Shown: positions 1 to 5,726 of the stretch, piece by piece
Layout: each line of letters begins with the position of its first letter
How positions within the stretch are numbered: the first letter of the stretch is position 1
Assembly (NCBI GenBank): GCA_964519145.1
Contig: CAZFHL010000040.1
Span: forward strand, 1-5,739
DNA length: 5,739 bases
Source: CAZFHL01 sp964519145
Lineage (GTDB): Bacteria; Patescibacteriota; Minisyncoccia; Phycocordibacterales; WO2-35-19
Reading direction: 5' to 3'
Position numbers and translations under genes: made by a program
Notes under the pieces: generated by a model
Database searches by the model: none
Told to the model about the DNA's origin: nothing
The model's input: the letters and a program-made list of their open reading frames with translations, nothing else

Positions 1-62
1 GGTCATCTTGCGCAAGTCTATCAAAAACTACACTTGCGACGACTTTTGGAAAAGATTTATTT
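1..62. other. Window edge, no gene proven
   Basis: Both strands hold short frames running off the edge. On the minus strand the frame after the prepilin stop stays open for 27 codons to the edge with mostly A/T third positions (a segment reads FPKVVASVVFDRLAQDD), but it has no ATG, GTG or TTG. On the plus strand frame 1 stays open from the edge to a TAA at 76-78 (ending LLEKIYFLLKF). Either could be part of a neighbouring gene; neither product is recognised. Confidence 0.3.
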
Positions 63-82
63 TTTGTTAAAATTTTAACAAA
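63..82. repeat. Perfect 20-nt AT palindrome just after the prepilin stop
   Basis: TTTGTTAAAA and its reverse complement TTTTAACAAA abut to form a perfect palindrome directly next to the prepilin stop codon (TAA on the minus strand at 83-85). Its position suits a 3'-end hairpin, but it has only one GC pair per arm, no loop, and no T-run after it on the minus strand, so a terminator role is weakly supported. Confidence 0.4.
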
Positions 83-562
83 TTATTTCCAAATTCCTGT
101 AGCAGGATCTTGTATTGTGCAACCGAAAGTATTAGATACTCTACATAAACCAGTATGAGCACTTCCACAATAACCAGCCCATCCTGGATAGTATCCACAA
201 TGTATACTGCCTCCATTATAAGTACTATTCATTTGCATTAAATTATCTGTTCCACCTGTCCAAACATATTGAACATAGTTCCATCCATCTGGGGATTTTG
301 GCCAATTACCAAAAGTCGATGTAGTATTACACATTGAATTTGTAGGATTTGTTGAGCTATTTGGGATAACAATCTTTCCTCCATCATTATCACATTGCAG
401 TATAGAGTTTGTTATAGAAAGTCCGGCTTCTAAAGCAGCTGCATTTCTTGCTTTCATTCTGGCAGTGCTTAAATTTGTGAGTACAATACTAGAAAGCACA
501 CCAATAATAGCTATAACAATGAGGAGTTCAATGAGGGTAAAGCCTTTTTTATTTTTAAACAT
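83..562 (-). CDS. Type IV prepilin (pilin-like protein), cysteine-rich
   Basis: This gene encodes a 159-residue type IV prepilin, a subunit that is processed in the membrane and assembled into a pilus or pseudopilus. The N-terminus is a textbook class III signal: a short basic leader (MFKNKKG), predicted cleavage between G7 and F8, glutamate at mature position +5 (E12), then a hydrophobic helix to about residue 29. Residues 30-50 continue the amphipathic pilin helix, with the ARMKARNAA pattern common in CPR pilins. The remainder is a small globular domain rich in Gly, Asn, Thr and aromatics, with six cysteines (57, 78, 122, 132, 140, 148) that could form up to three disulfides. It is divergent from the motor operon and has its own -10 box 6 nt before the ATG. 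PilD would cut it, but no PilD is visible here. The prepilin call is certain; whether it is the major pilin, a minor pilin or a competence pseudopilin cannot be decided. Confidence 0.95.
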   Translation of the reverse strand: MFKNKKGFTLIELLIVIAIIGVLSSIVLTNLSTARMKARNAAALEAGLSITNSILQCDNDGGKIVIPNSSTNPTNSMCNTTSTFGNWPKSPDGWNYVQYVWTGGTDNLMQMNSTYNGGSIHCGYYPGWAGYCGSAHTGLCRVSNTFGCTIQDPATGIWK

Positions 563-568
563 GTCTAT

Positions 569-574
569 ATTATA
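569..574 (-). promoter_or_regulatory. -10 box of the prepilin gene (leaderless arrangement)
   Basis: On the minus strand a perfect TATAAT lies 6 nt before the prepilin ATG at 562. Transcription normally starts about 7 nt past the hexamer, so the mRNA would begin at or next to the start codon. No good -35 match is seen at 16-18 nt spacing; that space is filled by a T-run/A-run palindrome. Confidence 0.6.
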
Positions 575-577
575 AAC

Positions 578-597
578 TATTTTTTTATAAAAAAATA
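578..597. repeat. Perfect 20-nt AT palindrome upstream of the prepilin gene
   Basis: TA followed by seven T, AT, seven A and TA reads identically on both strands. It covers the spacer and -35 area of the prepilin promoter, 4 nt upstream of the -10 box. It could be an operator, a bent or easily melted promoter element, or chance in AT-rich DNA. It has no GC stem and is not a convincing terminator. Confidence 0.4.
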
Positions 598-646
598 ATA
601 TTTGTTAATATCTTTTATAAAAATTTGATTAGGTTTTTTGTTTTAC

Positions 647-681
647 TTTGAGTTAGTAATTAATTTAATTTGAGTAATTAA
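647..681. repeat. Imperfect direct repeat upstream of the pilN operon
   Basis: TTTGAG-TTAG-TAATTAA (647-663) is followed by TTTGAG-TAATTAA (669-681). The two copies share 13 bases and differ by a 4-nt insertion; the AGTAATTAA core recurs at an 18-nt step (655 and 673). It lies roughly 45-80 nt before the predicted operon transcription start, where an activator could bind. The low complexity makes chance a real alternative. Confidence 0.35.
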
Positions 682-715
682 CATATTTTATATACAAGCT
701 AATTTGGTTATGAGG

Positions 716-721
716 TATAAT
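716..721 (+). promoter_or_regulatory. -10 box of the pilN operon
   Basis: A perfect TATAAT ends 11 nt before ATG 733, putting transcription start near 728 and leaving a 5' leader of about 5 nt or less. The -35 is weak: TATACA at 691-696 matches four of six bases but at a long 19-nt spacing. The GAGG at 712-715 is too far from the ATG to be a ribosome site and would lie upstream of the predicted transcript start. Confidence 0.6.
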
Positions 722-732
722 GTATTTAAATT

Positions 733-1446
733 ATGGCACCAAATTTTCAATCATCTTTTATTCCAAAAGGACCAATATCTGTAGATACAGGTTTAGCTGT
801 TAAAAAAACAGGTTTGTTTGGATATTTAGCTATAACATTTTTTGTTTTCTCTATAATTGCTTCTGGAGGTTTGTTTGTTTATAAAAATATGTTGAACAGT
901 AAAATATTGAATTTACAATCAGAACTTGCTAATGCTGAAAAAAATATAGATAAAAAGACAATAGGAGACATGATTCAATTTAGTAAAAAATTAGAATTAA
1001 TAAAGTCTGTTATAGATAAACATACAGTAGTTTCTAATTTTATGTCCATCATGGCATCATCTACTGTTTCGAACGTTTCTTTTCAAAGTTTTGATTATAG
1101 TGGTCAATCTCAAAAAGAATTGGTTGTAAATTTAAAAGGTCGAGCTCCAAGTTATGGCAGTATTGCATTACAAGAAGATGTGTTTAAAAAAAATAAAGAA
1201 TGGAAAAATGTTAATTTCTCTGATTTAAAGTTGACTGACAAAGGTGCTGTTTCATTTTCTGTAAACATTACAGTAGATCCTCAATATTCTTTATATAAAC
1301 CAATTATAGAAAATGCAGTTAAAAATGAAAAAATCGATACAAAAAAAGACACTAATTCTACAAAAAACACAGAAATAGAAGAAGATTTGGACAATTTCAA
1401 TTTAGATGATTTTAATAAAATAGATCCAGAGTTAGATAATATTTAA
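733..1446 (+). CDS. pilN: PilN-like type IV pilus inner-membrane alignment protein
   Basis: This 237-residue single-pass membrane protein is probably the PilN equivalent, which pairs with PilO and links cytoplasmic PilM and the motors to the periplasmic side. What is visible: a cytoplasmic N-terminus of about 27 residues containing FIPK (9-12), one transmembrane helix at about 28-50, a predicted coiled coil at about 52-95, and a mixed alpha/beta region at about 97-187. The last 45 residues form a hydrophilic Lys/Asn/Asp/Glu tail ending in LDNF, LDDF and LDNI. Proteobacterial PilN is nearer 180-200 residues and starts with a PilM-binding INLLP-type motif, which is absent here; FIPK may replace it. 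An in-frame TAA at 727-729 fixes ATG 733 as the most upstream start. It is first in the operon, 5 nt before the PilO-like gene. The PilN assignment rests on topology and position, so it is moderate; the coding call is firm. Confidence 0.65.
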   Translation: MAPNFQSSFIPKGPISVDTGLAVKKTGLFGYLAITFFVFSIIASGGLFVYKNMLNSKILNLQSELANAEKNIDKKTIGDMIQFSKKLELIKSVIDKHTVVSNFMSIMASSTVSNVSFQSFDYSGQSQKELVVNLKGRAPSYGSIALQEDVFKKNKEWKNVNFSDLKLTDKGAVSFSVNITVDPQYSLYKPIIENAVKNEKIDTKKDTNSTKNTEIEEDLDNFNLDDFNKIDPELDNI

Positions 1447-1451
1447 TTATC

Positions 1452-2096
1452 ATGAGTAATATATCAATCATTTCTTATATAATATTGAGTTTAGCTGTTT
1501 TATATTCTTTTGCATATCCAAAATTTAACCAAGTAAATTCTCTAAATCAAGAAAAAAATAAATACGAAGAAGCTTTAGAGACTGTAAGAAATATAGAAAA
1601 CAGGAAAAATGAATTACTGAGACAATATAACAATATTTCAGAACAAGATAAAAAAAGGATAGAGTCTGTTTTACCAAACTCTCTAGATCTTATAAAATTA
1701 GTTTCAGAGATAGATTCTGTTGCTAGTAGATATGGTATATCTATAAATAACATATCCTCATCAAATCAATCAGATTCTATAGGAAATTCTGTTAAAGATG
1801 CAAAATCAGTAAGAGAATTTCAATCTGCTATTATAGGTTTTTCTTTTGATGCTACATACGAAAAGTTCTTGATATTCATTGATGATTTGGAGAAAAATTT
1901 AAGAGTAATGGATTTAAGATCTCTGAAACTGGAAACAAAAGAAAATAATTTCTCTTATAAAGTAGAATTTGAGGTTTATTGGCTTAATAAAGAGAATAAT
2001 TTAAAAGATAATAATGTTAATACAAATATACCTACAAATGATACAAATGGACCTGCAAATATACCAGCACCTGCACAAATGTTAAAACAAAATTAA
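1452..2096 (+). CDS. pilO: PilO-like type IV pilus inner-membrane alignment protein
   Basis: This 214-residue protein matches the PilO pattern, the partner that heterodimerises with PilN in the periplasmic alignment complex. It has a very short cytoplasmic N-terminus, a transmembrane helix at about 4-22, and a coiled coil at about 28-72. The segment LPNSLDLIKLVSEID (74-88) followed by RYGISI (93-98) is typical of PilO, where a leucine-proline is followed by a helix and then a Gly-containing strand. The ferredoxin-like part, about 125-178, includes FSFDATYEKFLIFIDDLE (130-147), also characteristic. The last 35 residues are a disordered Asn/Pro/Thr tail. It starts 5 nt after the PilN-like gene and ends 7 nt before the NPF protein, so the three are almost certainly one transcript. 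No Shine-Dalgarno sequence precedes the ATG. The main alternative is a GspM-type secretion relative, but the adjacent PilB and PilT argue for pili. Confidence 0.8.
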   Translation: MSNISIISYIILSLAVLYSFAYPKFNQVNSLNQEKNKYEEALETVRNIENRKNELLRQYNNISEQDKKRIESVLPNSLDLIKLVSEIDSVASRYGISINNISSSNQSDSIGNSVKDAKSVREFQSAIIGFSFDATYEKFLIFIDDLEKNLRVMDLRSLKLETKENNFSYKVEFEVYWLNKENNLKDNNVNTNIPTNDTNGPANIPAPAQMLKQN

Positions 2097-2103
2097 TAAA
2101 ATT

Positions 2104-2448
2104 ATGAATATTCTAAAAAACAAAAGAACAATATTAATGGCGATAGTCCTTCTAGGATTACTTGTTATAGCATATAAAAGCTTTTTTATACAAGATGAAA
2201 TAGAAATAGGAATTGCAAATGAAAATGAAAATGCTAGTGCTAGAGTAGCAACAGTGTTGGCAAGTATGGATCGTATAAATTTTAATAAAAATATATTAAA
2301 TGATCCAAAATTCGCCACCTTTAAAGATTTTTCAGTACCAATGATTTCTCTTCCAATAGGAAAGAAAAATCCTTTTGCTCCTGCGCCAAATGAACAGGGA
2401 AGTCAAAATTCTAAAATAAAATTTTCAAATCAGACCGTTGCTAGATAA
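2104..2448 (+). CDS. Short membrane protein with GKKNPFAP motif, possible minimal PilP analogue
   Basis: This 114-residue protein has a basic N-terminus (MNILKNKR), one transmembrane helix at about 9-28, then about 85 extracytoplasmic residues. The most striking part is GKKNPFAP at 86-93, preceded by an amphipathic stretch LNDPKFATFKDFSVP (65-79). It occupies the place where pilP lies in pilMNOPQ operons, and PilP proteins carry a short (R)DPF-type motif before their beta domain; here the chain stops about 20 residues after the motif, so no HR-type beta domain can be present. I recognise this architecture as recurrent in Parcubacteria-like pilus loci, usually left as hypothetical. It probably binds the PilN/PilO-like pair or stabilises the complex, but that is inference from position. 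It lies 7 nt after the PilO-like gene and 9 nt before pilB. The coding call is strong; the function is uncertain. Confidence 0.5.
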   Translation: MNILKNKRTILMAIVLLGLLVIAYKSFFIQDEIEIGIANENENASARVATVLASMDRINFNKNILNDPKFATFKDFSVPMISLPIGKKNPFAPAPNEQGSQNSKIKFSNQTVAR

Positions 2449-2457
2449 TATAATTAT

Positions 2458-4227
2458 ATGAGTATATTAGATATTCTTGTAAAAAAAGGAATAATTGAAA
2501 ATAAGGATATTTCTTCTATAAGAAACAAAAATAACATATCTGAGGTAGAAATAGAACAAGAGTTGAAAGAAATAGGAGTTTCTGATATTGACATTTTAGA
2601 TGCTAAAAGTGAGTATTATAAAATTCCTTCAAAAAAAGTAAATCTCCCTACTATTACAAGTAAGATATTAGATTATATTCCAGAAGAGTCTGCTCTATAT
2701 TATGAATTTGTACCGATAGGTCTAAATGAGGGTGTTTTAGAAGTGGGTGTCATTGATCCTGACAATATATCTGCGAGAGATGCTTTAAATTTTATATCAT
2801 CAAAAATTAATATTCCTTTTAAAACATTTTTAATATCAAAAAATGATTTTGAAGAAGTAATAAAATTGTACAAAGGCCTTTCTGGTGAAGTGACAAAAGT
2901 ATTGTCAGAATTAGAAACAGATTTTATAGCAGAATCAAAAAAAGAAGATACAGAGGAGGAAGATGAAATAAAGAAAAAGTTAGAAGATTATAATACAGAA
3001 GAAGATAATGATATAACAGCAGATCAAGGAAGAGATTCTAGATTTATAGAAAATGCTCCTGTTACAAAAATCGTATCTACAATGTTGCGATATGCTATTG
3101 ATGGTAGAGCTTCTGATATTCATGTAGAACCAACTTCAAGTAATGTAAGAATCAGATTTCGTGTTGATGGAGTGATGAACACCTCCTTGGTTCTCCCTTC
3201 AAGAGTACATTCTGCTGTAGTTGCTAGAATAAAGATTATGTGTAATATGCGCCTCGATGAAAAGAGAAAACCTCAGGATGGTAGATTTTCTGCTAAATTA
3301 AATAACAGAAAAGTTGATTTTAGAGTTTCTACTTTTCCAACTTATTTTGGCGAAAAAGTGGTGATTCGTATTTTAGATCAAGAAAAAGGTGTCAGGAAAT
3401 TAGATGATTTAGGTATTAGTAAGGAAAATTTGATTAAAATTAAGAATGCCATCAATCAACCTTATGGATTGATTTTGATATCTGGTCCTACAGGGAGTGG
3501 TAAATCGACAACGCTTTACTCAATGATAAATGAGGTGGATAAAGATCATAAAAACGTTTTATCTCTGGAAGATCCAATTGAATACAATATAGATGGTATG
3601 AGTCAATCCCAAGTAAGGCCTGAAATAGGTTATACTTTTGCATCTGGTCTCCGCACTACTCTTCGTCAAGATCCAGATATTATAATGGTTGGAGAAATTA
3701 GAGATAAAGAGACAGCACAGCTTGCCATTCAAGCAGCTCTTACTGGACACTTAGTTTTTTCTACAATACACACCAATAATGCCATAGGTGTTGTTCCTAG
3801 GCTTATAGATATGGGTATCGATCCTTATCTTATTGCTCCCACTTTAGTCATTGCTATTGCGCAAAGATTGGCAAGATCTTTTTGTAAGGGAGCAGGAAAA
3901 GCGATTCCAGTTGATGAAAGTATAAAAATGATGATAGATAAACAGTTTTCTGATCTACCAGAAGAATATAGAAATAAATTATCAATGGGTAATGAGATAT
4001 ATGAAGTGGCCCCTGGTCCAAATTGTCCAAATGGTCTTCAAGGCAGAGTTGCTGTTATGGAAGTACTTGAAATAGATAAAGAACTCAAACAGGTTATTTT
4101 GAAAAATCCTACAGAGCAAGAAATATGGAAACATGCTAGGAGCAGAGGTATGTTGACAATGAAAGATGATGCCGTTCTAAAATCTTTTGATAGGGTCATA
4201 CCTTTTGAAGAGGTTAATAACTTATAA
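2458..4227 (+). CDS. pilB: Type IV pilus extension ATPase PilB (GspE/PulE family)
   Basis: PilB is the cytoplasmic hexameric ATPase that powers pilin polymerisation through the platform protein PilC. The 589-residue length is usual for the family. Residues 1-140 form an MshEN/T2SSE N-terminal region. An acidic, probably flexible linker at about 150-192 is dense in Glu, Asp and Lys. The core follows: ASDIHVEP (218-225) and RIRFRVDG (231-238), Walker A GPTGSGKS (343-350), Asp box LEDPIEY (370-376), Walker B DPDIIMVGEIRD (405-416) with catalytic-type E413, and His box GHLVFSTIHTNNA (430-442). The C-terminal zinc region, normally four cysteines in two CxxC pairs, keeps only C476 and C523. It starts 9 nt after the NPF gene in the same frame, and the preceding TAA bounds the start at ATG 2458. 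The ATPase motifs are intact. The canonical PilB-type Walker and Asp/His boxes and the MshEN region separate it from PilT downstream. A GspE secretion ATPase is unlikely in this context. Confidence 0.95.
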   Translation: MSILDILVKKGIIENKDISSIRNKNNISEVEIEQELKEIGVSDIDILDAKSEYYKIPSKKVNLPTITSKILDYIPEESALYYEFVPIGLNEGVLEVGVIDPDNISARDALNFISSKINIPFKTFLISKNDFEEVIKLYKGLSGEVTKVLSELETDFIAESKKEDTEEEDEIKKKLEDYNTEEDNDITADQGRDSRFIENAPVTKIVSTMLRYAIDGRASDIHVEPTSSNVRIRFRVDGVMNTSLVLPSRVHSAVVARIKIMCNMRLDEKRKPQDGRFSAKLNNRKVDFRVSTFPTYFGEKVVIRILDQEKGVRKLDDLGISKENLIKIKNAINQPYGLILISGPTGSGKSTTLYSMINEVDKDHKNVLSLEDPIEYNIDGMSQSQVRPEIGYTFASGLRTTLRQDPDIIMVGEIRDKETAQLAIQAALTGHLVFSTIHTNNAIGVVPRLIDMGIDPYLIAPTLVIAIAQRLARSFCKGAGKAIPVDESIKMMIDKQFSDLPEEYRNKLSMGNEIYEVAPGPNCPNGLQGRVAVMEVLEIDKELKQVILKNPTEQEIWKHARSRGMLTMKDDAVLKSFDRVIPFEEVNNL

Positions 4228-4230
4228 AAG

Positions 4231-4259
4231 TAGCCATAATTTTTTATTAGATGTATAAT
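4231..4259 (+). promoter_or_regulatory. Internal promoter for the response regulator and pilT
   Basis: TAGCCA at 4231-4236 (four of six matches to TTGACA), a 17-nt spacer and a perfect TATAAT at 4254-4259 form the best promoter in the window. It sits in the 39-nt gap after pilB, with no terminator-like stem before it. The -10 ends 7 nt before ATG 4267, so transcription should start at the start codon itself, giving a leaderless mRNA. The receiver and pilT could thus be expressed independently of the upstream operon. Confidence 0.65.
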
Positions 4260-4266
4260 ATTTTGT

Positions 4267-4659
4267 ATGGAAGATAAAAAATATAAAGTAGTAATGGTTG
4301 ATGATGATGATTTTTTGCTTGATATGTATTCAACAAAATTTCAAGCAAAAAATATAGAAGTTATTGCTTTTAAAAATGGTCCTACTTTTTTTGAAAGCGC
4401 AGATAAATTAAAAGATATAGATTTGATAATACTTGATATAATAATTCCAGGTATGGATGGTTTGGAAATATTAAAAAATATAAGAGAAAAAAATATTTTT
4501 AATAGCATTCCAATAGTTATGTTAACAAATCAAAATGATCATAAAGATATAGAAGAAGCAAAATCTTTAAATGTATCAGGATATATAGTCAAATCAGCTG
4601 TAACACCAACAGAATTAGTTGAACAAATAACAAAAATAATAGGCGAATCAAAAAAATAA
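4267..4659 (+). CDS. Single-domain CheY-like response regulator embedded between pilB and pilT
   Basis: This 130-residue protein is a stand-alone receiver domain with no DNA-binding or enzymatic output domain. All phosphotransfer residues are present: acidic pocket D12 and D13, phosphoacceptor D57 (in LILDIIIPGMDG), switch threonine T87, aromatic Y106 and lysine K109. By coincidence of length these fall at the same numbers as in E. coli CheY. The usual Lys-Pro after the last strand is Lys-Ser (K109-S110). Such receivers work by phosphorylation-dependent contact with a partner; between the extension and retraction motors the likely partners are the pilus machinery, as for PilG/PilH-type regulators, but that is inference. 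No histidine kinase is in the window. It has a good promoter of its own 39 nt after pilB and lies 13 nt before pilT, so the two are probably co-transcribed. The domain call is near certain; the role is unknown. Confidence 0.95.
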   Translation: MEDKKYKVVMVDDDDFLLDMYSTKFQAKNIEVIAFKNGPTFFESADKLKDIDLIILDIIIPGMDGLEILKNIREKNIFNSIPIVMLTNQNDHKDIEEAKSLNVSGYIVKSAVTPTELVEQITKIIGESKK

Positions 4660-4672
4660 TTTATTTAAATTT

Positions 4673-5722
4673 ATGCAAGAATTAGATACATTGGTAGAAT
4701 TAGTAGTGAAAGAGGGGGCTTCAGATCTTCATCTTTCCGCTGGACGCAGTCCATTTTTGAGAATATCAAGTGTACTTATACCCTTAAATAAATATCCTGA
4801 ATTGTCTGACAAACAAATGGAGGCTATTGTAAATGGGATACTTACAGATGCAAAGAAGGAAGTTTTAAAAAATAAACAAAGTGTAGATTTTTCTTATTCC
4901 CATAAAACTGATAGATTTAGGGTCCATATTTTTATAGAACAACAGAGGATCAATATGGTATTACGTCATATACCGAAAAGGATACCTACGCTACAAGAGC
5001 TTGGTTTGCCAGATTATTTACAAAATTTCGCAAGATTAAAATCAGGATTTTTCCTTGTTGTAGGGCCGGTTGGTCAAGGAAAATCCACGACAATTGCATC
5101 TCTATTAGATGTAATAAATAATGAAAGACTTGAAAATATAATTACAATAGAAGATCCTGTCGAATATATGTTTGTTCCAAATAAATCCATAATACACCAA
5201 AGAGAAGTTGGTATTGATTCGCCATCTTTTGCTGAGGCGCTCCACGATAGTTTTAGAGCAGATGTAAATGTTATTATGGTAGGGGAAATGCGTGATGCAG
5301 AGACAATGAAAACCGCTGTCACGGCAGCTGAAACAGGTCATCTAGTTTTTTCTACTTTACATACAAATAACGCAGCCCAAACAGTTGATCGTATAATAGA
5401 TTCATTTGACGCTACTCAACAAAATCAAATAAGATTACAATTATCATCTTCTCTTTCAGGCATCTTTTCTCAAAGACTTATTCCAAAAATTTCTGGTGGA
5501 TTAACTCCTGCTTATGAATTAATGTTAAATAATACAGCTGTAGCAAATCTTATAAGAGAAAAAAGAACTCATGAAATAAATACAATAATAGAAACAGGTT
5601 CAGGTATCGGTATGATTGATTTTAATAGATGTCTTGTTGACAAAGTAAATAAAGGCGAGATAACTGTTGAAAATGCTTATTTATATTCTAATAACCCAAA
5701 AACATTAGAAAAAATGTTATAA
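4673..5722 (+). CDS. pilT: Type IV pilus retraction ATPase PilT
   Basis: PilT is the cytoplasmic hexameric ATPase that depolymerises the pilus and drives retraction, and often DNA uptake. The 349 residues match family length. The N-terminal PAS-like domain starts with the family hallmark EGASDLHLSAGRSP (14-27). The core has Walker A GPVGQGKST (131-139), Asp box IEDPVEY (159-165), Walker B NVIMVGEMRD (199-208) with E205, and His box TGHLVFSTLHTNNA (221-234). The C-terminal motif AVANLIRE (289-296) corresponds to the AIRNLIRE signature needed for retraction, which separates it from PilB. Two positions depart from well-studied PilTs: Walker A carries V and Q where T and S are usual, and the REDPD before Walker B reads RADVN. 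The P-loop Lys and Walker B Glu are intact, so activity is expected. It follows the receiver gene by 13 nt with no promoter seen between them. A PilU-type paralogue is possible but less likely. Confidence 0.95.
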   Translation: MQELDTLVELVVKEGASDLHLSAGRSPFLRISSVLIPLNKYPELSDKQMEAIVNGILTDAKKEVLKNKQSVDFSYSHKTDRFRVHIFIEQQRINMVLRHIPKRIPTLQELGLPDYLQNFARLKSGFFLVVGPVGQGKSTTIASLLDVINNERLENIITIEDPVEYMFVPNKSIIHQREVGIDSPSFAEALHDSFRADVNVIMVGEMRDAETMKTAVTAAETGHLVFSTLHTNNAAQTVDRIIDSFDATQQNQIRLQLSSSLSGIFSQRLIPKISGGLTPAYELMLNNTAVANLIREKRTHEINTIIETGSGIGMIDFNRCLVDKVNKGEITVENAYLYSNNPKTLEKML

Positions 5723-5726
5723 AAAT

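Noticed and set aside
710..784. Short upstream ORF starting at ATG 710, overlapping the pilN-like start
   Set aside because: Its start lies upstream of the predicted -10 box and would not be in the transcript; it has no supporting signal.
1186..1193. Run of eight A in the pilN-like gene as a slippage or frameshift site
   Set aside because: The frame continues normally through it, and similar A-runs are frequent throughout this AT-rich sequence.
1547..2318. Antisense open frames across the PilO-like and NPF genes
   Set aside because: They are hydrophobic by-products of AT-rich coding DNA read backwards, and the sense genes account for the region.
2449..2454. TATAAT just before pilB
   Set aside because: It ends only 3 nt before the ATG, so transcription would begin inside the gene. 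It overlaps the 9-nt gap of AT-rich sequence in a tight operon and is probably chance.
3559..3750. Antisense open frame inside pilB
   Set aside because: It is fully covered by the conserved ATPase core on the other strand, with no sensible protein composition.
4228..4253. Terminator between pilB and the receiver gene
   Set aside because: There is a T-run at 4240-4246 but no stem before it, so read-through is more likely than termination.
5074..5341. Two overlapping antisense open frames inside pilT
   Set aside because: They are shadows of the conserved PilT core and resemble no protein family.
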